Part shown: piece by piece, positions 1-6,699 of the stretch
Numbering within the stretch: the first letter of the stretch is position 1
Layout of the letters: each line of letters begins with the position of its first letter
Assembly: GCA_030151925.1 (NCBI GenBank)
Contig: JASLCY010000082.1
Location: forward strand, 1 to 11,628
Source of the DNA: Oligoflexus sp.
GTDB lineage: Bacteria > Bdellovibrionota_B > Oligoflexia > Oligoflexales > Oligoflexaceae
DNA: 11,628 nt
Reading direction: 5' to 3'
Notes under the pieces: generated by a model
Told to the model about the DNA's origin: nothing
The model's database searches: none
What the model saw: the letters and a program-made list of their open reading frames with translations, nothing else
Translations under genes and position numbers: made by a program

Positions 1-237
1 GAGGTCGGCCCTGTTTCGAAGGACTTCGTTTACACCGACAAAGTCGGCCTGACTTCGACCTACATCCCTCTTACGACCTGGTCGCCATGTAATCTGGAAC
101 GCGCTTTGACGATCAACCCATCGATTCGCGTGCAGAAGCTCTCAGGTGCGGCCGCTGACGCGCAAGGCCTCATCACCAACGACTCCGTCGACGGTGAGAT
201 CACCCAGGTGTTCGGCTTCCTCTGGCGTAAATGCTGA
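1..237 (+). CDS. C-terminal part of a DUF4360-like secreted protein (5' end outside window)
   Basis: An open frame runs from base 1 to a TGA at 235-237 and gives the last 78 residues of a protein whose start lies before the window. The tail has the features I associate with DUF4360 proteins: an aromatic beta-strand start (DFVYTD), a WSPC motif at residues 27-30, an NDSVDGEITQ segment near 60-69, and a final aromatic strand ending in LWRKC, so the last residue is a Cys that could pair with the Cys of WSPC. DUF4360 members are small secreted proteins of unknown function found in fungi and various bacteria. No signal peptide can be assessed because the N-terminus is missing. It converges on alkB with a 30-base gap in which I see no U-tract terminator. 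The family call rests on remembered motif pattern only. Confidence 0.7.
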   Translation, partial: EVGPVSKDFVYTDKVGLTSTYIPLTTWSPCNLERALTINPSIRVQKLSGAAADAQGLITNDSVDGEITQVFGFLWRKC

Positions 238-267
238 TTCTCGAAACTTCGTCGCTCCGGAGATGGC

Positions 268-903
268 TCAGCCCATCTTCCGGAAGGTGAGGTTGATGCG
301 CTGGCGCCCTGTTTTCGGGTGCCAGCCTTCTTGCAATTTCAGGACGCCATGGAAGGCGAGGCGCGCGGGGCCGCCCCAGACGACGACATCACCGTGGTCG
401 AGCGGGACTTTAATCGCCTTGTCGCCCCGTTCTTTCCCGCCGAATAAAAACACGATAGGCAAACCGAGCGAAACCGAGACTATGGGCTCACGCAGGTTCT
501 TCTCATCTTTATCCTGATGGAGCCCCATGGACGCGCCCGGCTCATAGAGATTGATGAGGCAGGCATCCGGCTCGAAATCCGGAAAGCCGGCAGCCAGGGC
601 CGCTCGCTTCGCAAAATCCCGAAACAGGGGCGGAAGCGGAATAGACGGCGTCGGGACGGGGCCGGCGCTCGGATCGCTATAGATGCTCACCCAAGAGATA
701 TTCCCGCAGCCGGTGGATTTCACCGTCATCTTAAATCCACCCTTGGTCGTCATCGCCCGAAAGGGAGCTATGGCCGCCACCTCCTTTATTATAGAGAGAA
801 GGGCATCGGCCTCCGCCTTAGCATATTCACGGAGGACCCAAGCGCCTTCGGCCAGACGTTCTGGAAGGGATTCCTTACCGAAAAAATCATCAAATTCGAG
901 CAT
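268..903 (-). CDS. alkB: AlkB, Fe(II)/2-oxoglutarate-dependent DNA/RNA demethylase
   Basis: The 211-residue product aligns over nearly its whole length with E. coli AlkB (216 aa), a cytoplasmic dioxygenase that reverses N1-methyladenine and N3-methylcytosine damage by oxidative demethylation. The iron ligands are H129 and D131 (in LHQDKDE) and H185 (in AFHGV). The 2-oxoglutarate arginines are R202 and R208 (in RINLTFRK). The core strings DACLIN, PIVSVSLGLP and HGDVVVWGG match E. coli AlkB almost exactly, and W71 aligns with the substrate-side Trp69. The nucleotide-recognition lid after W71 looks about four residues shorter than in E. coli. The start has a clear AAGGAG (plus-strand 911-916) seven bases upstream. 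It stands alone; no ada or other adaptive-response gene is adjacent, and no Ada-type operator is recognised. Confidence 0.97.
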   Translation of the reverse strand: MLEFDDFFGKESLPERLAEGAWVLREYAKAEADALLSIIKEVAAIAPFRAMTTKGGFKMTVKSTGCGNISWVSIYSDPSAGPVPTPSIPLPPLFRDFAKRAALAAGFPDFEPDACLINLYEPGASMGLHQDKDEKNLREPIVSVSLGLPIVFLFGGKERGDKAIKVPLDHGDVVVWGGPARLAFHGVLKLQEGWHPKTGRQRINLTFRKMG

Positions 904-1068
904 GCCGAAGCTCCTTTTGCCTGAGTGTCAACCAGGCGACCAGTTCTTGGACAGGAGAATGCGAGGTTTTGCATAGCGGTTTCGGGGACTTAGCCCTGTG
1001 CCACTTCTTGCAGACGAACACCTCGGTCTTACCACATACGAGCGACTCTCACCTAGAAAGGTCTTAGC
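904..1068. other. Divergent intergenic region between alkB and the 351-aa exported protein
   Basis: This 165-base region should hold the promoters of both alkB (-) and the downstream exported protein (+). I could not find a convincing -35/-10 pair for either gene. A perfect TTGACA lies on the minus strand at 926-931 but is too close to alkB and has no -10 partner. Apart from the two ribosome binding sites I see no repeat or RNA gene. Confidence 0.5.
911..916 (-). promoter_or_regulatory. Ribosome binding site of alkB
   Basis: On the minus strand this reads AAGGAG, seven bases before the alkB ATG at 901-903. It fixes that start codon. Confidence 0.85.
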
Positions 1069-2124
1069 ATGCGTACACACGTTGCAGCAATTCTTCTTGG
1101 CGCTTTGGGGCTCAATGCGAGCTGCGGTACCAACCAAAACTCCGGCCTCTCTTCTTCGGTCAACCAGACGATCGAAAAGAAATGGAGTTCGCAGGTCGAC
1201 CTTTCCAAAGAGCAATCGCCCGCTCTCGCCGACAACCTGAAGGCGACCAAATCCTCGCTCGACAACTCCCAGATCGGGGCGAAAGTCGGCGCCAGCTTTA
1301 AATTCGGTTCGAACGTCATCTTCGACATCGGCGCGAACATGAGCTTCGAGGAGGTCTTCCAAAGGCAGATCCTCAATGAAGTGACGATCGGCCGCGCGAA
1401 GGACGTCGATGGTTCCGGCGACGGCAACGGCGTTTTCGTCGATAAGGACACCGTCGCGGCCCATCGTTACATCTCCTGCAAGTCGGAGAAGGTCATTTCC
1501 GAGAACTCTTCGTACGGCGCTGGCGTGAGCGGCGGCATCAACTTCCTCGGCCTCGGCATGCAGACCAACGCTTCGACCGGCCGCAAGCTCGCATCGTCGA
1601 CCGATTACACGATGGATCGCGGCTTCTATTACACCAAGACGAACATGCCGCTCGCCCAGGTCTTCGAGCTCTGCGGTGACATCGCGAAGTCGGACGTCGC
1701 CCTGCAGAACATCGACCATATCAACGATATCGTGAATCTCAACTTCGACCAGGGAGCCAACCTAGAGGATATCGCCCGCAAGATCGCCAACGGCAAGAAG
1801 GTCAATAACTTCCAGTTCCATAACATGAAGCTCGATATGCAGATCAAGGAACGTAAGAGCGATTCGATCGTCTTCACCGTCATCCCCGATACCTACTGGT
1901 CGGATCCGATCATCCTCGCCGAAGTCAAGTATTCGAAAGTCGGCGATCGCATCGCCGTGCAGAGCGTGATCCAGACTTGCACCAAGGATTGCCAGAACTA
2001 CCATGACTCGGCCAAGAACCATGGCCTGAAACCGCAACCTTCTTCCCTTACGAAAGACCAGGCTGAGAAGTACATCAAGCTCCTCGCCACCATCTTTACG
2101 GCTACTGCGGTGGGCAGTCGCTGA
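1069..2124 (+). CDS. Exported, probably lipid-anchored protein of unknown function (351 aa)
   Basis: I do not recognise this family. The N-terminus has a short signal-like segment: MRTH, a hydrophobic stretch VAAILLGALGL, then NASC with Cys19 as the possible lipidation site. The lipobox is imperfect because position -3 is Asn. The mature part starts with a Ser/Asn-rich stretch (20-33). It then has Gly-rich alternating strands that look beta-hairpin-like at about 70-92 (IGAKVGASFKFG) and 148-165 (YGAGVSGGINFLGLG), separated by an acidic Gly/Asp loop DVDGSGDGNG (112-121). Further Cys residues sit at 137, 202, 304 and 308, the last two as CTKDC; they could form disulfides in the periplasm. The C-terminal 25 residues look helical. 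The start has AAAGG (1057-1061) seven bases upstream. The gene ends three bases before the convergent kinase gene. Location in the envelope is inferred; function is unknown. Confidence 0.85.
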   Translation: MRTHVAAILLGALGLNASCGTNQNSGLSSSVNQTIEKKWSSQVDLSKEQSPALADNLKATKSSLDNSQIGAKVGASFKFGSNVIFDIGANMSFEEVFQRQILNEVTIGRAKDVDGSGDGNGVFVDKDTVAAHRYISCKSEKVISENSSYGAGVSGGINFLGLGMQTNASTGRKLASSTDYTMDRGFYYTKTNMPLAQVFELCGDIAKSDVALQNIDHINDIVNLNFDQGANLEDIARKIANGKKVNNFQFHNMKLDMQIKERKSDSIVFTVIPDTYWSDPIILAEVKYSKVGDRIAVQSVIQTCTKDCQNYHDSAKNHGLKPQPSSLTKDQAEKYIKLLATIFTATAVGSR

Positions 2125-2127
2125 TCG

Positions 2128-4461
2128 CTAGTGTATAGTCTTCTCGCTGCTCTGCCGCCTGTTGATCCACTTCTCGATCACTCGCTGCAGAGCATTTACC
2201 TCGATGGGCTTGACGATATAGTCATCCATCCCCGCATTGATGCACCTCTCCCTATCCCCCTTCATGGCGCTGGCCGTAAAAGCGATAATAGGCGTTCGAT
2301 ACTGCGTGACCCGCTCATGGGCCCTGATGATCTTGCAGGCCTCGTAACCATCCATCTCCGGCATCTGGCAATCCATAAACACCAGATCATACTTCTCCCT
2401 CTCGACCTCTTGCACCGCCTGGTGACCGGTCGTCACGATCTTGGTCTCGCAGCCGAAGGTCTCGAGGAAGCTCCGGATAATCATCTGATTGATGGGAGAA
2501 TCCTCGGCGACGAGCACATGGAGCGGCTCCCCGACGGGAAGAGCCTGGAGCCTTCCGCGCGGACGAACCTCTTCCGGGAGCGCTTGGCTTTTGCCTAATA
2601 AGGCCGTGAACCAGACCGTGGTCCCGACCCCCTTCTCGCTCTCGCAGTGGATCTCGCCTCCCATGCCTTCGACGAGGTATTTGCAGATGGCCAGCCCGAG
2701 GCCGGTGCCGCCGAACTGCCTGGTCATCGACGCATCGGCCTGGACGAAGGCCTGGAACATCTTCTTTTGCGCCGTCTCATCCATGCCGATGCCGGTATCC
2801 GTCACATCGAAACGCACCAGCATCGTATCCTCTTCCTCATTCAGGACGCGGCCGGTGATCGTCACGGATCCCGCCAGGGTGAATTTAAACGCGTTGCTCA
2901 GGAGATTGATGAGCACCTGCCTGAGGCGCCCGGGATCTCCTCGGGCCTGGAGCGGGACGTCGAAGGCGATGTTGCGGATGAATTCGATCGATTTCATTTC
3001 ACCGAGATGGGTGAAGGGGGCGAAGGCCTCGTCGAGCATCTGCGCCATGGAGAAGTCGATGCACTCGAATTCCAGCTTGCCGGCGTCGATCTTCGAGAAA
3101 TCGAGGATATCGTTGATAACGGTCAGGAGAGCGTTGCCGGACGCTATGGTGGCGTCCACATAGACCCTTTGCTTCGGCGAGAGCTTGGTGGCCGCGAGGA
3201 GGTTCGACGCCCCGATGATGCCGTTGAGCGGCGTACGGATCTCGTGGCTCATATTCGCGAGGAACTGCGACTTGAGCTTCACGGATTCGAGCGCCGCCCT
3301 CTGCTCGGCCTTGAGCTGGTGCTTTTCTTTTTCCAGGGTGATGATATGCGTGAAGTCGTGGACGAGCGCCACGACGCCCTTCACCGCTCCCGTCTCATCG
3401 CAATCCGGGATATAGCTGATGCCCAGGCCTTTCTCGCCGTTCGGCCCGTGCAGGATGCGATCGAAACTCTGCTCCTCGCCCGCCATCGCTTTCTGAAGGT
3501 AAGGGCGGATCTCCAGGAAGGCGACTTGGCCCAAGACGTCCCGAACGTGCTTGCCTATCGATTTATCCACGTCGATGCCGTACCACTTCTGGTAAGCGAT
3601 ATTCATGAATTGATAGCGGTAATCGAGGTCTATGTAGCTGATGAGAGCCGGCAGCGCGTTGGTGATGAGGCTCAGCATCTTGGCGGTCGAGTTCGCCGTT
3701 TCCTCGGCCAGCTTCCGATCGTGGATGTCGGTGCAGGTCCCGTACCAGCGAATGATCTTGTGATTGGCGTCGAACCGCGGCAAGGCCTTGACCACATGCC
3801 ATCGATAGCTGCCCTGCGCGTCGTGGATACGGTATTCGAGCTCCTTCGGATGGGGATCGAGGAGGTGGGTGGTCCAGTAGTTCATCACCATAGAGAAATC
3901 GTCGGGATGAATTGCGAAATGATCGGCTTTGAGACCTCCGGCCTGTATGCCGGTATATTCGGTCCATCTTTTGTTGAAATAATCGTTTGCTCCTTGCATG
4001 TCCTTCGACCAGACGAGATGAGGGATGGAATCCGCCATGAATTCGAATTCGCTGTTTTGCTCAGCGAGCTTCTCCTGCAACGTATAAGGGGTGTTGAGGT
4101 TCAGGATCTTCGCGCGATGATGCCACAGGAGTATGGCCGTCCCGATGGAAGCCATGGCCGTGACGGCCTTGAGCAGGCCTTCGAGGCCGTAGATCGGCCA
4201 CCATATGGTGGAGATGGACGCGATGTGGGTCAGGCCGCAGGCTACGATGAAGAGCGCGAAGAACGCGAAGAAGATCGAAAACGGGATATCGGGCTTCTTC
4301 CGGAAGATCGTGATGAGGCTGATGGTGATAGAGAAATAGGATAGGGCGATGATCGAGTCGGATATGACGTGAGTCGATAGGATAAAGGGATCCCACAGGA
4401 AGCAGTGGCCGTGCGGTAGGAAAGAATGAGTATCGAAAAATGCCCATGAATTCCCAAACAT
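2128..4461 (-). CDS. Hybrid histidine kinase with ethylene-receptor-like (ETR) N-terminal membrane domain, two PAS domains and a receiver
   Basis: This 777-residue sensor is predicted to sit in the inner membrane and autophosphorylate in response to a signal. Residues 15-25 carry LPHGHCFLWDP. Residues about 27-115 form three hydrophobic helices resembling the ethylene-binding domain of ETR1 and SynEtr1: ISDSIIALSYFSI (33-45) and FIVACGLTHI (71-80). At a constant offset of 10, D35, Y42, I45, I72, C75 and H79 match ETR1 D25, Y32, I35, I62, Cys65 and His69, the last two being the copper ligands; T46 replaces Pro36. K98 matches ETR1 Lys91. PAS domains follow at about 135-253 and 260-375. HisKA has H406 in NMSHEIRTPLNG. 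HATPase has N519/N523, DTGIGM (555-560) and GGTGLGLAI (584-592). The receiver (646-766) has D654, D697, T729 and K751. There is no HPt domain, so a separate phosphotransfer partner or direct receiver output is expected. GAGG lies five bases before the ATG. The signal is inferred, not shown; many bacterial homologues have no tested ligand. Confidence 0.95.
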   Translation of the reverse strand: MFGNSWAFFDTHSFLPHGHCFLWDPFILSTHVISDSIIALSYFSITISLITIFRKKPDIPFSIFFAFFALFIVACGLTHIASISTIWWPIYGLEGLLKAVTAMASIGTAILLWHHRAKILNLNTPYTLQEKLAEQNSEFEFMADSIPHLVWSKDMQGANDYFNKRWTEYTGIQAGGLKADHFAIHPDDFSMVMNYWTTHLLDPHPKELEYRIHDAQGSYRWHVVKALPRFDANHKIIRWYGTCTDIHDRKLAEETANSTAKMLSLITNALPALISYIDLDYRYQFMNIAYQKWYGIDVDKSIGKHVRDVLGQVAFLEIRPYLQKAMAGEEQSFDRILHGPNGEKGLGISYIPDCDETGAVKGVVALVHDFTHIITLEKEKHQLKAEQRAALESVKLKSQFLANMSHEIRTPLNGIIGASNLLAATKLSPKQRVYVDATIASGNALLTVINDILDFSKIDAGKLEFECIDFSMAQMLDEAFAPFTHLGEMKSIEFIRNIAFDVPLQARGDPGRLRQVLINLLSNAFKFTLAGSVTITGRVLNEEEDTMLVRFDVTDTGIGMDETAQKKMFQAFVQADASMTRQFGGTGLGLAICKYLVEGMGGEIHCESEKGVGTTVWFTALLGKSQALPEEVRPRGRLQALPVGEPLHVLVAEDSPINQMIIRSFLETFGCETKIVTTGHQAVQEVEREKYDLVFMDCQMPEMDGYEACKIIRAHERVTQYRTPIIAFTASAMKGDRERCINAGMDDYIVKPIEVNALQRVIEKWINRRQSSEKTIH

Positions 4462-4536
4462 CGGTGCCTCATCCCAACTTCCAGATACGCATCTATGCGG
4501 TTTACTGAGATTGAGAAAGTTTTTCTACGGGCGAAG

Positions 4537-4601
4537 ATGAATCTTACGTTTTCTTCATCGTTATCAAATCTCGAGAAAACAGGCCGATCGTGAAGATTCA
4601 T
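4537..4601. repeat. Spaced 9-base inverted repeat ATGAATCTT / AAGATTCAT
   Basis: ATGAATCTT at 4537-4545 has its exact reverse complement AAGATTCAT at 4593-4601, with 47 bases between. The left arm also overlaps a small palindrome, AAGAT-GA-ATCTT (4534-4545). These could be two binding sites for a regulator upstream of the kinase gene or the arms of a long-loop hairpin. A 9-base match in an AT-rich 300-base region can occur by chance. Confidence 0.4.
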
Positions 4602-4705
4602 TAGGAGTTTTTTTGCAGGAAACATGGAATTTTCTTTCGCGGATCTATTTTTTATGTAGGATTTTTTACGGAAAGGCCTAATTAAATCAGCATCTAAGAA
4701 ATCCG

Positions 4706-4734
4706 TGGAATTTTCCCCATAGGGCTTTTATAGT
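4706..4734 (+). promoter_or_regulatory. Candidate sigma70-type promoter of the DUF885 gene
   Basis: TATAGT at 4729-4734 matches the -10 consensus in five of six positions. TGGAAT at 4706-4711 is a weak -35 (three of six) at the ideal 17-base spacing. AT-rich sequence with T-runs lies just upstream and could act as an UP element. Transcription would begin near 4741, at the edge of the palindrome at 4743-4757. Confidence 0.5.
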
Positions 4735-4742
4735 GCCGCCTG

Positions 4743-4757
4743 GCCTAAAAATTAGGC
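4743..4757. repeat. 15-bp interrupted palindrome GCCTAA-AAA-TTAGGC, possible operator
   Basis: GCCTAA at 4743-4748 and TTAGGC at 4752-4757 are perfect inverted arms around AAA. It lies at the predicted transcription start of the DUF885 gene, where a bound repressor would block initiation. A further GCCTAA half-site occurs at 4676-4681, 67 bases upstream. The regulator is unknown. Confidence 0.5.
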
Positions 4758-4773
4758 TCCGTCAGGGGGAACC

Positions 4774-6606
4774 ATGCTCAAAAAACTCGGGATCGCATTG
4801 ATCCTCGTACTCGGCATCTTCGCGGTGCTCGTGATTAACTTCTGTTATTTCCGCCCATTCTCTATCAAAGAATTTTATGCTCGTAGTTTTCTTCAGGTCG
4901 CGCTCGATAAACCGCAGCTCCTCACGAGCCTCCATATTCTCGAGCAGTACGGATATAAAGCCCATCAATCCAAGCTCGATGACCAATCCGAAGCGATGGC
5001 GGATAAGACCGCGGCGCAGATGAAGGGCATGCTGAAGACTCTGGAGTCTTATGATCGCAGCCACTTCACCGCTGCGGAAAACGATGATTACGACTCATTC
5101 AAGAGCTTCATCAGCCAATCGCTCGAGGGCGCAACGAAATGGCGTTACCATAACTATCCGGTGAACCAGCTCTGGGGCATCCAAAGCGAATTCCCCTCCT
5201 TCATGGATTCTTCGCACCAGGTCCACGATCTGCGCGACGCCCAGGACTATGTCACGCGCCTCGGCGCGGTCCGCACCCAGTTCATACAGGTGATGCAGGG
5301 CCTCAAGATCCGCGAGGAGAAGGGCATCATCCCGCCTCGCTTCGTGATCGAGAAGTCCCTTGCCCAGATGAATGATTTCGTCGCGGCCAAGCCTGAGGAG
5401 AATATCCTCTACCAATCCCTCGCGACGAAGCTGAAGGACAGCAAGATCAAGGAAGAGGACCAGGCGCGGATCCTGGTCGCGGCGAAAGAAGAGATCACCC
5501 GCACGGTCTATCCTGCCTATAAACTCTTCATCGATTACTTTACAGGCCTCTTGCCTAAGGCGACGCGCGACGACGGCGTCTGGAAGTTTCCCGATGGGGA
5601 CGCGTATTACGCCTTTGCGCTCAGACAGCAGACCACGACGGATTTCACGCCCGATGAGATTCACCAGATCGGCCTGAACGAAGTCGCTCGCATCGAGAAG
5701 GCTATGCGCGAGATCATGGATCAGGTGCACATGGATCCGAACAAGACGGTCGGCGCCTTGATGCACGAGCTCGGCGAAGATCCGCGTTTCCTCTATCCCG
5801 ATAACGACGCGGGGCGCGAGCAGATCCTCGCCGATTACAAGAAGATCCTCGATGAGTCGCTCGCGCGCATGCCGCAATTCTTCGATGTGACGCCGCACGC
5901 TCAACTCGAGGTGAAGCGGGTGCCGCTGTTCAAGGAGAAGACCGTGCCCGGCGCCTACTACGAAGAGCCTGCGATGGATGGCACCCGTCCGGGGACCTTC
6001 TACGTGGGACTCTACGATATCAAGGCCCAGCCGAAGTTCGGGATTCGGACCCTGGCCAACCACGAGGGGATCCCGGGCCACCACTTCCAGATCGCCCTGG
6101 CCCAGGAGAACAAGGACCTGCCCTTCTTCAGAAAGATCCTGCCTTTTACCGCTTACGTGGAGGGCTGGGGGCTCTATGCCGAGCAGCTCGGTTATGAAGC
6201 CGGCCTCGACAGCGATCCTTACGACAACCTCGGCCGCCTGCAGTCGGAGCTCTTCCGGGCGGTCCGCCTCGTGGTGGATACCGGCATCCATCGTAAACAT
6301 TGGACGCGCGAGCAGGCGATCGCCTACATGAAGGATCACACGGGGATGGCGGAATCGGACGTCGTCGTCGAGATCGAGCGTTACATCGTCGATCCTGGGC
6401 AAGCCTGCGCTTATAAGATGGGTATGCTGAAGATCCTCGAACTGCGGAAGAGAGCCCAGGACAGCCTTGGCAAAAATTTTGACATCAAAGGATTCCACCA
6501 CGTTATCCTAGGCGAGGGAGCCTTGCCTCTCTTTATCCTTGAACGAAACGTTGACAGTTGGATCGCGAACCAGAAGACGACGGTGAAAAGCGCTTCGCTG
6601 AACTAA
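4774..6606 (+). CDS. Membrane-anchored DUF885 family protein (putative metallopeptidase-like)
   Basis: The 610-residue product belongs to the DUF885 family, whose members are about 600 residues long. Residues 3-24 (KKLGIALILVLGIFAVLVIN) are a hydrophobic stretch without a convincing cleavage site, so it probably anchors the protein with the bulk in the periplasm. The family signature is present: HEGIPGHHFQ at 430-439 contains an HExxxGH arrangement, and YVEGWGLYAEQL at 461-472 supplies the conserved Glu/Trp block. Family knowledge suggests a zinc-peptidase-like (gluzincin-related) fold; catalytic activity and substrate of this protein are not shown by sequence. It starts at an ATG with AGGGGGA (4764-4770) three bases upstream and has its own promoter candidate. 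It is followed by the CotH-like gene on the same strand after a gap of 93 bases. Confidence 0.92.
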   Translation: MLKKLGIALILVLGIFAVLVINFCYFRPFSIKEFYARSFLQVALDKPQLLTSLHILEQYGYKAHQSKLDDQSEAMADKTAAQMKGMLKTLESYDRSHFTAAENDDYDSFKSFISQSLEGATKWRYHNYPVNQLWGIQSEFPSFMDSSHQVHDLRDAQDYVTRLGAVRTQFIQVMQGLKIREEKGIIPPRFVIEKSLAQMNDFVAAKPEENILYQSLATKLKDSKIKEEDQARILVAAKEEITRTVYPAYKLFIDYFTGLLPKATRDDGVWKFPDGDAYYAFALRQQTTTDFTPDEIHQIGLNEVARIEKAMREIMDQVHMDPNKTVGALMHELGEDPRFLYPDNDAGREQILADYKKILDESLARMPQFFDVTPHAQLEVKRVPLFKEKTVPGAYYEEPAMDGTRPGTFYVGLYDIKAQPKFGIRTLANHEGIPGHHFQIALAQENKDLPFFRKILPFTAYVEGWGLYAEQLGYEAGLDSDPYDNLGRLQSELFRAVRLVVDTGIHRKHWTREQAIAYMKDHTGMAESDVVVEIERYIVDPGQACAYKMGMLKILELRKRAQDSLGKNFDIKGFHHVILGEGALPLFILERNVDSWIANQKTTVKSASLN

Positions 6607-6699
6607 AACTACACCTCTTTTCTTGCTTAATTTAATTGACCATGCTATTCGCCGTTTTTGCGCACTTGCGTGCGAAACCAAACATTGACGGAGTTGGCA
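6607..6699 (+). other. Short leader between the DUF885 gene and the CotH-like gene
   Basis: AT-rich at first (6615-6650), then a small stem CGCAC-TTGC-GTGCG at 6661-6674. TTGCTT (6623-6628) and TATTCG (6646-6651) are 17 bases apart but match promoter consensus poorly. There is no clear intrinsic terminator, so read-through from the DUF885 gene is possible. Confidence 0.4.
6690..6693 (+). promoter_or_regulatory. Ribosome binding site deciding a GTG start
   Basis: GGAG sits six bases before GTG at 6700-6702. The longer possible start, TTG at 6658, has no such site and would put 14 mostly polar residues before the signal peptide. The GTG start is therefore preferred. Confidence 0.75.

Larger units (their letters stand above)
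4462..4773. other. AT-rich divergent intergenic region between the hybrid kinase and the DUF885 gene
   Basis: This 312-base stretch is clearly more AT-rich than its neighbours, with T-runs at 4649-4653 and 4662-4667. It must carry the promoter of the kinase (-) and of the DUF885 gene (+). I see a candidate plus-strand promoter near 4706-4734, a palindrome at 4743-4757 with an extra half-site at 4676-4681, and a spaced 9-base inverted repeat at 4537-4601. On the minus strand TTGATA (plus 4558-4563) followed 15 bases later by TAAGAT is a possible weak kinase promoter with a short spacer. I see no small gene in it. Confidence 0.6.

Noticed and set aside
926..931. Perfect TTGACA on the minus strand upstream of alkB
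   Set aside because: It is only 22 bases from the alkB start and no -10 element follows at the right spacing.
1402..1431. DVDGSGDGNG loop as an EF-hand calcium site
   Set aside because: The Asp/Gly spacing is suggestive but flanking helices and the bidentate Glu at position 12 are not evident.
928..1719. 263-codon minus-strand frame overlapping the exported 351-aa gene
   Set aside because: The plus-strand gene has a signal peptide and ribosome binding site; the minus frame has low-complexity Val/Arg/Asp/Glu composition.
2647..4344. 565-codon open frame on the plus strand
   Set aside because: It lies opposite the hybrid kinase, all of whose domains are intact on the minus strand.
5095..6501. 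468-codon open frame on the minus strand
   Set aside because: It lies opposite the DUF885 gene, which has clear family motifs; the composition is typical of a mirror frame.
6658..6660. TTG as start of the CotH-like gene
   Set aside because: No ribosome binding site, and it would put polar residues before the signal peptide; GTG at 6700 has GGAG at ideal spacing.
6661..6674. CGCAC-TTGC-GTGCG hairpin as a terminator of the DUF885 gene
   Set aside because: The stem is only five base pairs and is not followed by T residues.
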